Shown: piece by piece, positions 45,827 through 57,530 of the stretch
Position numbering within the stretch: position 1 is the first letter of the stretch
Layout of the letters: each line of letters opens with the position of its first letter
DNA from: Hyalella azteca
Lineage: Eukaryota; Arthropoda; Malacostraca; Amphipoda; Hyalellidae
Assembly (NCBI RefSeq): GCF_000764305.2
Contig: NW_025944898.1
Coordinates: 62,001 to 126,000 of the forward strand
Length of the DNA: 64,000 nucleotides
Direction of reading: 5' to 3'
Program-made: the position numbers and the translations under genes
Notes under the pieces: generated by a model
What the model was told of the DNA's origin: nothing
Database searches by the model: none
What the model saw: the letters and a program-made list of their open reading frames with translations, nothing else

Positions 45827-48732
45827 CTGCCGAGATCAAGAAACGAACACATTAAAGATTTGGTCACAATATATGAATTATAAATGAATAATACATGTCT
45901 TTTTCCTGTCCTATTAAAGAGTTAAAGCGGCTAAAAAGGTCACTTTCTTATATTTTCTTCATCTTATACCGACAATCAATACATTTTTCAAGTCATGCGA
46001 ATTCGCAGATAAGCATGGATTAATCATTTAGTACGCGACGGACATTAATGTAATAGGAATCTTTCTTTGTTTTTGGCGGCCTTTAATGAAATTGCAGAAA
46101 TTTAACCATCGGAATCAATTTAGTTCACGAAATTACGCATAATTGCTCACCGTTAAGCAATACATGAAGCCGCGGAATACAGGGAAGATCGGCTTGTCCA
46201 TGTTTAACATTTCGCCGATGAAGACAACTGCCGTTGTCATCCACAACATCACCTGGTGAAGGTGTGCCTGTGATGCACATCGTAGCAGACTTGAATTAGT
46301 GAACATTAAGTTAAAAAGAATAGTTCTAAGAAAAATGTTTGGGGGCAAAAAGGAATTGCTTCAAAAAGGAATTTTTTGAAGCAAGAAGGAATTGCTAAAT
46401 TAAAGTAATGTTAATGTTAGAGATGTCAGATACGAAGTTCTATCTGAATTATTTGGTGTCAGAATTCCGCCAGTAAACCTTAAAATGTATATATATTTTT
46501 GGTGCATTTAACTTCACAACATATTCAAGTTGCTACATCAGGAGAGAGTAGTGTTATAGTACTCAGTGCTGCAACAGTTACTGCAATTCATTTAGAAGAC
46601 AAGTGTTTACTAACCTGTTTGTTCATCGCGTTCTGGTGCAGCGTGTGCTGCACCAGAAGCATGCTCATTAACGCGTTCCCAACGGCTCCAGTCAGGTACT
46701 CCATACCTGGCAGCACAGGATACCTGGACAGTGTGAAATTAAGGTTTTTTCGTTATTTTAAAATTTAAAGAGTGAAGCCTTTGCTCACCCCGCCACAGAA
46801 AACAAGCCTGCCTCTTACCTTTTGACTACCCCTCTCCATGAAACAAGCCTAAACTTGACCCTTTGCACCTCCTGCTCAACGAAACAAGACCCAAATTAAC
46901 CCTTTGCCCACCCTGCTTTTTGAAACAAGCCTGAACTTGACATTTTAACCAGCCCGTTTTGATTTAGTCTGAACTTAACCCTTTAATCTTAACCGGAACT
47001 TTAAACCTTTAATCTTAACCTAACGAAACCTTTCTTCTACTGACGGTGACGGCTGGTACGAGCCTACAGGTTAGGTTGGCATATTGACGCCTCTGGTAAT
47101 TTATGCGCAGGCACATAGTTAAACAGGTTCACCACGAATCTGTGTTTCAACTTATAAAATTATAACAAATATGAAAACCTTGGACTCAAAAATTAGTTTT
47201 GATCATTGTTTGTAAGGCACAAGTGACAAATAAAGAATTTTTCCTGTACTATCTATTTTGATTACATTTACGTAAAAACCTCGACATGACTTAACCTGAA
47301 GTGCCTGAAGATGGCGATGATGGGAGGGATTCCCAACAGGGAGAACAAGCAGATGTGCATGTAGTTCTGCGCCAGGTGATGCTCATCTGTTGGGTGCCCT
47401 ATTGCGTTCTGGATTTCCACTGCACATCGAGGTACACAGGGAAAGTTAAAGAAAATGTCTATGCTGATGGTTCATTAATATAAAAACATCTTCTCGCCAC
47501 CACTGCTCGGTGCTCAACTGCTCATGTAGGTCCGTACGGCTAGTAAACAAATATCAAGCAGTTTTTAATGGTTATTTCGCCATGGAAAAACCGTGGATCT
47601 TGTTAAGAATGAGCACTTCCAGACGTTACTGGGATGCGTATTCATAACAAGAACATTACTCTGGTGTGTATTCTTAACAAGGTTAGTTTAATTAATACTA
47701 AGAGCAAATTAGGTCTTTTTAAACATTTTTTTTAAGAATTATAATTCAATGTAAATAAATTACATTGTGTTTTATTAACAATGACACACTAGGGTGTGAT
47801 TTTTCAAAAGGGCCATACTGGAGTGCTTATCCTTAACAAGATCCTAAACAGCTCATCGAAGAATAAATAATAATAATTACTACTTTATTATAGAGTACAC
47901 AATACCAAGAACGGTACTCACTAAATACGAGTCCAAAGGCGAACAATGTAAGGACTGCGGCCTCCACGGGCAGGCCAGGGAACCATGTGCTCGGGTACAC
48001 GTAACTGCTGGTGAACTTGCGTCTCATAGACCCCTTGATGGCTGCCTCCCTCATGCAGAGGTAGTAGCGCTTGAACGCGCAGAACAGCCACCGTAGCCCC
48101 ACCAGGGTTGAGAAGGTCCCTGCTATTATGTGCCCTCCGAACCGCTCTGGGATCCCATACTCTGCCAGGGAGGAGGATGGATTTCAGCTGCAAGAATTGG
48201 TGACGAAACTGAACTTAACCCTTTGCCCCGTCTGCTCTTATGAAACATGCCTGAACTTTAACCCTTTAATCCTAACCTAACCCTCTATTCCACTTATCTC
48301 ATATAGTTCTGAGTTTCTGACACAATACATTTATTTTGTTTGTATTGATGCAGGTAAAGCAAATTTTAACGTACTGGATTGTTAATTATCAATGCATAAA
48401 GCATTTCATAATAACACATTAATCACGGGAAGGAGTTTGAGGTCCATAAACGCAGTAGCAAAGTACCGTCAATGTCAGAAGCTACATCATCATTAATGTA
48501 TTATTCTGTTTATTACAATTATTTTAAGACATCTTTTTGTTCGAAATAGATATTTGCCAGGCACCTTAACATAACACATAATGCTTAATGAATCGCATAG
48601 ATGGGTGTGAAGCCAAATCAAATCACATTATTCCAGTATAAAGTAAAATAAAGTTGCAGTTTTCTTCGAGCACTTACTGTTGAACTGCGGCTCAGTGAAG
48701 TTATGCATCGCGTGTTGAAGCATTGGTTCCAT
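45527..48732 (-). CDS. TMEM45/DUF716-type membrane protein, six exons
   Basis: Exons in order are 48678-48732, 47922-48161, 47296-47419, 46615-46723, 46151-46267 and 45527-45826. Phases agree throughout and give 314 aa. Recognition rests on the family layout. FGGHIIAGTFSTLVGLRW (26-43) corresponds to the GHxxxGxFF-GLxW start of TMEM45. VEAAVLTLFAFGLVF (84-98) corresponds to the second helix. YMHICLFSLLGIPPIIAIF (118-136), the Met-rich GMEYLTGAVGNALMSML, then AHLHQVMLWMTTAVVFIGEM (177-196) and the last segment (TAQMDFILWPLHG, LTWHFFAQLVVTGVISFIAL) follow. Seven hydrophobic helices are likely; the tail is cytoplasmic and acidic. TMEM45 proteins are poorly characterised multipass proteins of internal or plasma membranes. 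An insertion after helix 1 (RREAAIKGSMRRKF-like basic loop) is a local feature. Confidence 0.82.
46151..46267 (-). CDS. TMEM45-like exon 5
   Basis: Acceptor CACAG|GCA, donor ACG|GTGAGC, 39 codons in phase 0. It encodes AHLHQVMLWMTTAVVFIGEM and PIFPVFRGFMYCLT. Confidence 0.82.
46615..46723 (-). CDS. TMEM45-like exon 4
   Basis: Acceptor GTCCAG|G, donor CAG|GTTAGT, phase 2 in and 0 out. It encodes YPVLPGMEYLTGAVGNALMS and LLVQHTLHQNAMNKQ. The CTGGTGCAGCACACGCTGCA part is self-complementary at the RNA level. Confidence 0.8.
46770..47040. repeat. Intronic repeat of about 33-40 bp (AACAAGCCTGAACTTGACCC)
   Basis: Five to six diverged copies in intron 3 of the TMEM45-like gene, each with GAAACAAGCCTGAACTT and ACCCTTTGCCCACC. 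The same unit occurs twice at 48205-48290 in intron 1 of the same gene. Confidence 0.7.
47296..47419 (-). CDS. TMEM45-like exon 3
   Basis: Acceptor TGTGCAG|TG, donor TTCAG|GTTAAG. It encodes MEIQNAIGHPTDEHHLAQN, then a membrane helix ending IIAIFRHF. Confidence 0.8.
47922..48161 (-). CDS. TMEM45-like exon 2
   Basis: Acceptor CTGGCAG|AG, donor TTTA|GTGAGT. It encodes the GHIIAGTF helix, a basic loop and the VEAAVLTLF helix. Confidence 0.82.
48205..48290. repeat. Second copy of the TMEM45-like intronic repeat
   Basis: Two units with GAAACATGCCTGAACTT and AACCCTTTG, matching the array at 46770-47040. Confidence 0.65.
48678..48732 (-). CDS. TMEM45-like exon 1
   Basis: Eighteen codons from ATG at 48732 (MEPMLQHAMHNFTEPQFN) plus one base, donor ACA|GTAAGT. 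The start was chosen because phase 1 joins perfectly to KYGIPERFGGH in exon 2. NFT is a potential luminal glycosylation site. Confidence 0.7.
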
Positions 48733-49129
48733 CTCTGTTGATATTTGTTTTTATTGTTCTTCTCCCAAAGAGATGAGTCCGCTAAATCATTACAATTTAG
48801 TCAACAAAGCAGCTGAAAGTTTGATGCTACTTCTCGATACAATTTTATTTGCAGGAAATGGATACCTTCTGGAAAGTGAATCACAAAAAAAAGTTTTTGC
48901 TATTCAACTGTAAAAGTCATTTGCTGCTGACGAAATTGCGGTTCCGTATCATGCAAAGCGGGCCCAAACATCGATAGAACGAACAGCCAAAGCAGGGCAT
49001 GATCGAGTACTCTACTCCTTACTCAGTTGTGTTGCTACTGTATGTAATTGATCGCGCACTTACAAGACAATTACGAGTTACGATTCAGATCACAGGCGAA
49101 CGCTTGCATTGAGTGTTTAGATACCAGCG

Positions 49130-49137
49130 TATTTATA
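49130..49137 (-). promoter_or_regulatory. Candidate TATA box of the TMEM45-like gene
   Basis: TATAAATA on the minus strand, with ACACTCAATG about 25-30 bases downstream as a possible initiator. It lies about 400 bases upstream of the ATG at 48732, so it implies a long 5' UTR or an untranslated exon. Confidence 0.35.
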
Positions 49138-49164
49138 TGGTTTAAGGTAATATCTATCGTCAGT

Positions 49165-49276
49165 TATGAAAAGATCGGGTTCCAAAGGCCGGACCCCTTG
49201 TGAATCAATATTATATTATATTATATTATATTATATTATATTATATTATATTATATTATATTATATTATATTATAA
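49165..49276 (+). mobile_element. LINE 3' end with (TATTA)n tail
   Basis: GAAAAGATCGGGTTCCAAAG and CCCCTTGTGAATCAA match the 3' fragment near 20890-20930. It ends in about 14 copies of TATTA, typical of 3' tails of CR1/jockey-like elements. Confidence 0.6.
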
Positions 49277-49797
49277 TGCCTTGAGCTACTTGTGCCGCGA
49301 TTGAGTTAGTCATAAAGTTTTGGTTAATTGTATATAAGAAATGAATATCAACTTATGCATACAAATTGAAAATTTAATGAATTACTTTGCTTTATTTTTA
49401 AGAAGGATTCTTCAACGTTTTGATCCTTTTCACTAGTCAAATGTCTACCAAGACTTGTAGAATAATGAGGGATGGCGGGCATTTGATAGAATTTTAATTT
49501 AACTAGAATCCATCATCAGCGTTTGTGGATTTTATTCATCACTTTAACAATCCACACCAAATCGCATCAAATGCACATGAATTCCGATTTTGCCAATTTC
49601 TAGAATATTATGTCAATTACCTGTATTACGAAAATTCTTGTTGTAACTCAAGTGAAATGTCATAAAGTAATGCTAGTGGATTTTGAAGAAAACCATCACA
49701 AAATTTCAACGAAATTCCTCGTTCGCTTTAGATCGACAGAACGTTACATTAATTATAAAGGGATAGGCTGGCCAGTTCTACCTAGGCAGATCTGAAT

Positions 49798-52065
49798 GAC
49801 TTATAGCGGAATATTCGAGCACTAGACGGAAATCCCAGACAGGAAAAAACTTCACCTCGATCTAACATCGAGCTTGAGACCTGCAATCAACTTGCCCCAT
49901 AACATTTTGAATTTTCCTCCGTCCACCGTGCAAAAACAGGAGGCAGAATTATAGTGCGTGCAGCAGCAACATAACATAAAAGCAACTCAAAACTGACAGG
50001 AGGCAGAATCAACGCGTGCAGCAGCAATTCAACTTCAACATGAAAGCAACACAAAACTGACAGGATTCAGAATCAACGCGTGCAGCAGCAATTCAACATG
50101 AAAGCAACACATAACTGACAGGAGGCAGAATCAGCAACACAACATAAATCAACACAAAAATGACAGGATGCAGAATTAATGCGTGCAGCAGCAACTCAAC
50201 ATAAAAAAAACTGACAGGAGGCAGAATCAACGCTTGCAGCCGCAATACAAGATGGAAGCAACACAAAACTGGCTGAAGGCAGAAGAAATAAACGCTCTTG
50301 GTTAAAATAAGAAATTCCTGAACGTAAAGAAAAGATGGACGACGTAAACATAGAAATGATTTCGATATTAATTAGATAATTAGAGATAATTCCCAGTAGA
50401 TTTTTTTTATTTAATATAATATTCAGAGATAAGTTGGAAGTCACGCTTCCAAACAAAATGTAGGCAATTTTAACAAAATGTAGGCAATTGGTTTATTCCG
50501 AGTTACGTGCACTAAAAAATATGTAAGCCATGAGTTAATTGGCTTATAAGGTTCATGCGGTACGAATTGCAGTATTAAAATATGTATATATATGTACATA
50601 TATATATATTGGTGTAATTCGTCAGAAGCTCTTCTTTTATGCAAGTTTTATTGAAGATTAGAACATGCTTTTTATTAATAATCTTCGTATTCTTTTTTTT
50701 TTGTAAAGAGTCGAACAATATTTCATACTGGCGCCGGGAGATCAAAAAGCAGGTTACCAAATGACATTTTAATGGAATGCGACGTTTCGAAAATACAATT
50801 TTCATTATCAAGCAGGTGAAGGTTTTGCAACACTTGAAATTGAACTTTTGAAATGACAGTAGTAAAAACCAAGGTTATTGGGGATATAATTCGAAATCTA
50901 AATTTAAAATTATTCTGAAAATAATTTCAGCGTCCGGACGAATCCTGTAGTTTGGAGGTTGATGGCTGGAGACTCGCTCTTGATAATGAGGGCCTCAGCT
51001 ATCGCCAGTCTCGATGGGTCGGGGCGCCGCATAACTATGCTGGTGCAGGCTTCCAATGTCGCTCGGGTGATGGTCTCATTGTGAGCCTCCCGCATGTGGT
51101 TCTTAGGTCCTCCAGATTGTAGATGGCATGTGCGTCGGCTTAAGGTCTTGCTAGTAAAGTCATGGTCTCCATAAACGGCGGCTTAAGGTGCTAAACCAAT
51201 TAAGTTTATATTTTGAAGAAGCCTGCAACCTTCCATATTACATGAAAATTTATAAACAACATTAGTTCCTTGAGGTAGTCCAGATTTTTGCAGGGATTAT
51301 TATTCATGACAAGGTTTTTCATTTTCTTATTTTTGTAGCAGATCAGAAGTTTTATTTTTTTTTTTTGTTATTCGTTGTGCTCTTGATATTATTATGGACG
51401 ATTGACTGTATAGAACTCGTTCATCTACTTTGTAGCCTCTGTTCGTCTGGTTTTTGGTTTTGGTTTTTTTCATGTTGAGTTGCTGCTGCACGCGTTGATT
51501 CTGCCTCCTGTCAGTTTTGTGTTGCTTTTATGTTATGTTGCTGCTGCACGCTATGCTATAATTCTGCCTCTTGTTTTTGCACGGCGAAGCGGAGGAAAAA
51601 TTCAAAATGTTATGGGGCAAGTTGATTGCGGGTCTCGAGCTCGATGTTAGCTCGAGGTGAAGTTTTTTCCTGTCTGGGATTTCCGTCTAGTGCTCGAATA
51701 TTCCGCCATAAGCCATTCAGTTGGGTCGGTTCCATTAGAAATTGTTTCATTGTTGGTTCGGTTATTTCTGTATCGATAATATTATATTTCAGTGTCGATT
51801 GTTCTTTTTCTAAAACTCATTATCTACTAGGATTTGGTTACACGTTCTGAGTTCAGTTTTCAAATCACTCTCGTATGAGCATGTCTTGAAAGCCCTTTGT
51901 GTCAGAGTGCGCACAGTGCTGGTTGTATAGCGTTGAGGGCATTCGTTTTCTTCGTTTAGCACTTCTACGTCGCATTCCATTAATAAAAATGTCATTTGTT
52001 GACCTGCTTTTTGATCTCCCGGTGCCAGCATGAAATTTTGTTCGACACATTGAAAAAACGAAGAA
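49798..52065 (-). mobile_element. Rearranged Penelope-like retroelement
   Basis: Minus-strand segment 51095-50907 reads HMREAHNETITRATLEACTS, then RLAIAEALIIKSESPAINLQ and RTLKLFSE, the C-terminal part of a Penelope GIY-YIG endonuclease. Segment 52031-51810 holds VRTLTQRAFKTCSYESDLKT, like the RT-to-linker region of the same family. They are separated by 51481-51715, a reverse-complement copy of 49798-50050. A piece of the RT side (51963-52046) is repeated reversed at 50718-50793. Frames are broken and the RT catalytic core is absent, so the element is dead. Inverted and partial terminal repeats are common in Penelope elements. Confidence 0.6.
49930..50285. repeat. Tandem repeat of about 60 bp in Penelope terminal DNA
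   Basis: Five to six copies of a unit with GACAGGAGGCAGAATCAACG and CGTGCAGCAGCAATTCAACA. Two units also occur reversed at about 51476-51575. Confidence 0.8.
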
Positions 52066-52507
52066 GAAGAAGAATATTTAATAAAAGCATTTTCTAATTT
52101 TCAATCAAGCTTGCATATAAGTATATATATATATATATTAGGTATTTTATTCGGATGAAAATTGATTGTATTTGGTGGATGTTGCCGATATTGAAAATAA
52201 ATTATGTTGTGCGTTCCAAATAAAAAAATGCGGGACTGAATTATAGCAAAAATTCAAGCAATTTGATAAAGAGAACTGCAGTTTCATGCCATACAAACTG
52301 CAATGCAGCATGAAACTCTCTCAAAATCAACAAACTTGAGTTTCATTTTTTTTGTTGAGAAACTATTACAACTCATTTCCAGTCTCTTTAAGCTCGGGAC
52401 GCACTGATAATATTCATACAGTTTATTAATTGATATCAGATACTTGATGCATTCGGTGTAGTAGTCACTCCGGTCTGGTGGCTATACTACTTCGTTGGAA
52501 ACTTGGG

Positions 52508-52715
52508 TTTACTTCATTATTTATCGTGTTATTTGCTTGATTATTTATCTTTTATTTATCGTATTTATTCCCGCACGTAAAATAGCTGAATTTATTTTCA
52601 TCCAACCAATTATTAATTATTGGGTTTATTTGATTATTTATCGGGCGCTGAATCTCTCACGTCAAATATCTGAATTTATTTTCATTAAAATCTCACCAAC
52701 AAATTATTAATTATT
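52508..52715. repeat. Direct duplication of about 100 bp
   Basis: Two diverged copies sharing ATAGCTGAATTTATTTTCAT and CAATTATTAATTATT. Confidence 0.6.
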
Positions 52716-52794
52716 AACTTTATGACTTGCAAGCAAGAACAGATCAGAACTCTAGTCCACAATGTAGCTGCTGCCAGCCAACCGTCAATTATTT

Positions 52795-53100
52795 GAAAAA
52801 TTTCTGTTATAATGGTCACCATCATATCCCATTACATTTCTGTTATAATGGACACCATCATATCCCATTACATTTCTGTTATAATGGACACCATTATATC
52901 CCATTACATTTCTGTTATAATGGACACCATCATATCCCATTACATTTCTGTTATAATGGACACCATCATATCCCATTACATTTCTGTTTTAATGGACACC
53001 ATCATATCCCATTAGAATTCTGTTATAAAGGACCCCATTATACCCCATTACATTTCTGTTATAATGGACACCATTATATCCCATTACGTTCCTATTATAT
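52795..53100. repeat. 36-bp minisatellite
   Basis: About eight copies of a unit with TTCTGTTATAATGGACACCA followed by TCATATCCCATTACAT. Because 36 is a multiple of three, long frames are open on both strands (plus: FCYNGHHHIPLH per unit). No promoter or splice context supports translation. Confidence 0.9.
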
Positions 53101-53939
53101 ATACGCCGTTTATCATATTGCAGTATCATTATATCAAAATTAATTCATTAATTTTTTCTCTGAAGAATTTTTCGCATCAAAATTAAACATCCATAAATTA
53201 AAACCAGATCGTGCATGATTTTTTTAGAAATAAATTTACCAATAGAGCCAACTTTATAAATTCAATGTGTGCACCATGTACGTTTGTTAAACAGAATTGA
53301 TATCTAAACTCGTTTTATTATTTACATTATCAGTCACTTTGGGGTATTATTTATTATTTTAAAATTTAACTTACAGTTACCTTCTATCTACGCATAACAA
53401 TTCATAAAACTAATAAATGTTATGCGCATAAATCTACGCATAACAATTAAAAAATATGGTTTCATTATCAATGGGATCGTGTAAAATTTTATGAGAAAAT
53501 CCAACTAAATATGCGAAGTCGCGAATAATATCTTTGTATTGTTCCGTCCTACCGCTACTGAGTTCAGGCAACAACTGGCAACCACGCGCCCGAACTCCTT
53601 ATAAAATAAAGGAAAATTTTTGCTACGTCGCAAGCGAGTGGAAAATTTTGATCTCTGAGGTACTTCCTGCCTCGCGATCAGGCTTTATTTCTGCGTCATA
53701 TCAAGCAAAAATTCTGCGTGCGAGGGATGAATAAGATAATCAACAGGCGAGTTTATCCATTTATCCATTTATCCAGCATTAGTTTATCCATTTATCCAGC
53801 ATTGGATCGAATGTTTTGTATAATTTATACCTTCAAGTCATGTTTTGCTTACTCATGAATCCTTCAAGCGCATTTTACGTCCACCTAATTTATACTATTC
53901 AAACTCGGATGTTGACTACTACATGACCTTCGATCTCAT

Positions 53940-54140
53940 TGACCTAATTTTTTTAAACTTGGTACCCTTCTAACTCGTGTTTTGTACACTTTATGCTGTT
54001 TAAACAAATATTTTTTCACCTCCATGCCCTTCCTACTCATTTTTTGTCCGCATCATGCCATTCCAACTCCTGTTTTGTAAACTTCATACCTTTCGACAAA
54101 TGTTTTTTCTACTTCATACCCTCAAAACTCGTAGCAGTTG
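53940..54140. repeat. Degenerate array of about 35-40 bp
   Basis: Five diverged units sharing CTTCATACCCTTC and AACTCGTGTTTTGT. A short 22-bp repeat (TTTATCCATTTATCCAGCAT) lies just upstream at 53755-53805. Confidence 0.55.
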
Positions 54141-54714
54141 AGCGGAACTGTTCATACAAAGTCGAAAAATTTCTATCCGTTTTTTCCGTTTTTTTATTAA
54201 AATCCTAATATTATCATAAAGTTGTCAGTCACTACGAGGCCATGCTGCTTGCACTGTACATCGCTCACAAGTGCTAGTGTTACTAGACGTTAATAGAGCT
54301 TTGTTATGTTTTACGTCGAAGTTTTATAAAGTCAGGTTTCATGACCGATGAGCCCCAAACTGGAAATTGGATTGGCTGATAGAACACAATGAATTATTAT
54401 ACCTGATTACAGTGTGGATAATACACTACATAACGTAGGAAAATTGCAGTACATGGAGTATGATAATAGTATAGTATATATACAATTATATAGTATATAC
54501 AGTATATAGTACATAAGTATGTTTCCTCTAGAAAAACATCAATAGAGAAAATCATTTTTACTCCTAACTCACAGAAACTTCAGTGCATCTCTGGAATGTT
54601 TAATATATTTGCGGGTAAGACAGAAATCAGTAAACATGTTAGAAAAAATTAATGAGATCGTAATAGTAAAGTACGAGCACCACTATAGGCAGCTGTCATT
54701 CGCGCTGGGAGCTG

Positions 54715-54835
54715 AGGGATGATACCGAATGCTGAGGGATGATACCTGAGGGATGATACCTGAGGGATGATACCTGAGGGATGATACCTGAGGGATGATA
54801 CCTGAGGGATGATACCTGAGGGATGATACCTTAAT
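54715..54835. repeat. 14-bp minisatellite
   Basis: About eight copies of TGAGGGATGATACC, nearly perfect. Confidence 0.9.
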
Positions 54836-54994
54836 AGCCAGCAAGCCCTGCACCAATAACCTCATATCCACTTTGAATTACTGGACCAGTGACAGTGCAT
54901 TTGACAGTGATCCGCATGAGCAGCTTTTGTGCAAATCAAAGTCCTTGTGAATACCACGAAATCTACTCTAATGGATCAGATATTTTCTTATACG

Positions 54995-55175
54995 TAGATG
55001 TCAACGAGTCAGTATCAACCGAGTCAACGGCTCAGTATTAACGGGACGTCAACGGGTCAGTATTAACGGGACGTCAACGGGTCAGTAGTAACGGGACTTC
55101 AACGGGTCAGTATTAACGGGACGTTAACGGGTCAGTATTAACAAGACGTCAACGGGTCAGTATTAACGGGACCGT
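54995..55175. repeat. Array of about 24 bp
   Basis: Six to seven copies of GGGTCAGTATTAACGGGACG with short linkers. It directly abuts the LINE remnant that follows. Confidence 0.8.
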
Positions 55176-55189
55176 ATATCGGACTGGTC

Positions 55190-56255
55190 ACAGCATGCGC
55201 GGCAGTCTATAAGGTAGTGCACTCGGTCCAGTATTATTCGTTGCGTTCATAAACGATCTACCTGAAGCTATCTGAATACAGTTAAGTATGCGCCGAAAAA
55301 TATGCAGTTTTAGGTCTTTATAGTCTTGTTGATTGGGCTGATACGTGGCGGCTGCGTTTTATTACTGAGAAGTATCAGCAATCTTGCAATATGAAAAGAC
55401 AGGGGCGCAACGAGGATGTAATGATTGCGAATTAAATAGTGGCAAATAAATTCGACGATGAGCTGAAATTTATTTCGTTGAAGTTTATTTCGACGAAGAG
55501 CAGAATTTTTCAAATCATATTGAAGCGCAAGTTAATAAAGCCAATAAACGGTTTGGACTAATCAAACGCTTCTATGAGTAAATTGATTAAGAAACGATGA
55601 AGCTGTCGCTCTCGCGTACCCGTGTAACAGGAATAATTCCAGGAGTGAATGGCTTACTTATGAAGAAAGATGAACGATTATGAAACTTCCATTTTATCGA
55701 CGTCTGCGTGGCGGCCTCATCGATGTTAACATGTATATTCATGATTTTAACAAGATTCCAGCAGGATTCCTAGAATATGAAAGAAGAACCTTCACAAGAT
55801 GGTACGGTTATAAGCTAATAAAATTCCGGGGCAAATTCTCAATGCGACAACACTTCTAGTCGCTTCGAATCAATCACCGACAAGTGGAACAGACTCCTTG
55901 CTTGCATCGTTGGCGCTTCTAGTATACATGCATTCAAGAACAGAATAGATGAAGCTCTGCATGAGTGTATTTTTCAGCTAAAATTGCTTCCCATGCATCT
56001 CACATATTGGAGAATATTTCCCAACTACTTAGCCTTAACGGCAGTTTGGATAGATCTGGTCAAAAGGCCAGTTCTCAGATCTCGAAGAGACAAGTCCAGA
56101 GCATAATAGGAATAACCGACAGGCTAGCTTGGCCCATTCTTTAAAACCGGCGTTGCTACGATGTATGTTATGTTATGTTATGTTATGTTATGTTATGTTA
56201 TGTTATGTTATGTTATGTTATGTTATGTTATGTTATGTTATGTTATGTTATGTTA
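55190..56255 (+). mobile_element. Degraded jockey/CR1-like retrotransposon 3' half
   Basis: Fragments in several frames recall the downstream part of a LINE reverse transcriptase: a GSVLGPVLF-INDLPE-like stretch at 55190-55270, DWADTWRLRF then ITEKY at 55335-55375, KPINGLD and the KLPFYRRLRGGLIDVNMYIH block at 55680-55740, and an FKNRIDEAL-like end near 55935-55965. The 3' part ends with a TATGT tail of about 18 copies (56162-56254). Many stops and frameshifts. Confidence 0.7.
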
Positions 56256-56390
56256 ACCCAGGGTATAGCGTGTAACTAAAAACAGATGTAGAGTACCGAT
56301 GTCATGCAGGCCCTTGTCATGCATACCCAGGGTATAGCGTGTAACTAAAAACAGATGATAGAGAAGCGATGTCATGCAGTCCCTCATTAC
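56255..56390. repeat. Direct duplication of about 70 bp
   Basis: Two copies of CCCAGGGTATAGCGTGTAAC followed by TAAAAACAGATG and GATGTCATGCAG, just after the LINE tail. Confidence 0.8.
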
Positions 56391-56889
56391 CTTATCATCG
56401 ACACCGAGCGATGATTGATGTGGACTGCAGACGCGGGATGACACAGACCTGCATTTCGGCAGGGTGAAATGGATGAAAATTTCCGCCCTCGAATAAGAAG
56501 TTGAAAAACAAACATGGTCACGCCGCCATAGTCCAGCTTACGGTATACCGATGCAAAAAATATTATGATTATTAGAGAGGGACCTGGTTAAACCCACATT
56601 TAGAAAGGAAAGTCTTGTTTTCAAATTTAAGTGGAACTTTAATTTCATTTTTAAGTAAAATTTATGATTGCTCATAATACTATAATAATAATTATAATTA
56701 AAGGAATCTTACCGCAATTAAACATCACATATCAATAATGTGATTGATCTAATCTATTCTAATCTTTTTATTACTGGAACTAACTTGTATTTTTAAGTGT
56801 CACTCAATTCTTCTATTCAGAATAAAATTCCAAGTCAGTATTCCTATAGGATCGTGTATATTGTAAATACGCTCTCGACCAGCTCCTCT

Positions 56890-57060
56890 TAATTTCCGGT
56901 GCAAAGCTTCAAGCAAAAAATAAACTAAGAACACAAACTTTGAAAAACATGTAATTTTGTATATATTTTTCAGAGCTTGCATGTTTGAAGCCTGGCGCCG
57001 CTGTTAGGCCACGTATCCAGGATAATAATCATTTCGGCATATTACATGGACCTTAACATT
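56890..57060 (-). mobile_element. Dispersed repeat family copy (reversed)
   Basis: The reverse complement shows ATCCTGGATACGTGGCC, CGCCAGGCTTCAAACATGCA and AAAGTTTGTGTTC, the same ordered landmarks as the block at 20-125. Confidence 0.5.
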
Positions 57061-57344
57061 TAATTAATTATTTATTAAATTGAAAAGATTGAAGGACGTT
57101 GCAAAACTGGGGAGAAGAAAGTATTAGATCAAAAATTAAATGAAATTTTCTCAAATTTCCAAAAAATTGAATTCGACTTACATTAGCTATGAAAAATATG
57201 GGAATGAAAAGGTCATTTTTTAGTTTACTTTTATTCGATTTATTATTATTAACATTATACGGAATTATAGGATTAAAGAATCGTGATTATATAATTTCAG
57301 TGATAATCCATACTGGGAAACGGCATTCTGACCTGTAATTATAA

Positions 57345-57530
57345 TAAATAAAACAAATAAAAAAACTTTTAAAAACCACGTTCTCTTAACGGTCGAAAAA
57401 AAAACATTTACTCTAACGTAACATTACATAACATTTTAAATAACTTTAATGTTATGTAAGAGTAAATGTTTTTCTTTTTTGTCCGTTAAGAAAACGTGTT
57501 TTTTTAAAGTTTTTTATTTGCTTTATTTCA
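57345..57530. mobile_element. Long imperfect hairpin, foldback-type element
   Basis: Left part with AAAAACCACGTTCTCTTAAC and CATTTACTCTAACGT pairs with right part AGAGTAAATGTTTTTC and CCGTTAAGAAAACGTG, around a centre near 57440. Arms are about 80 bp and imperfect. Confidence 0.7.

Noticed and set aside
51158..51176. AAAGTCATGGTCTCCAT shared with TMEM45-like exon 6 (about 45729-45745)
   Set aside because: A 17-base match is expected by chance at about this window size, and flanks do not align.
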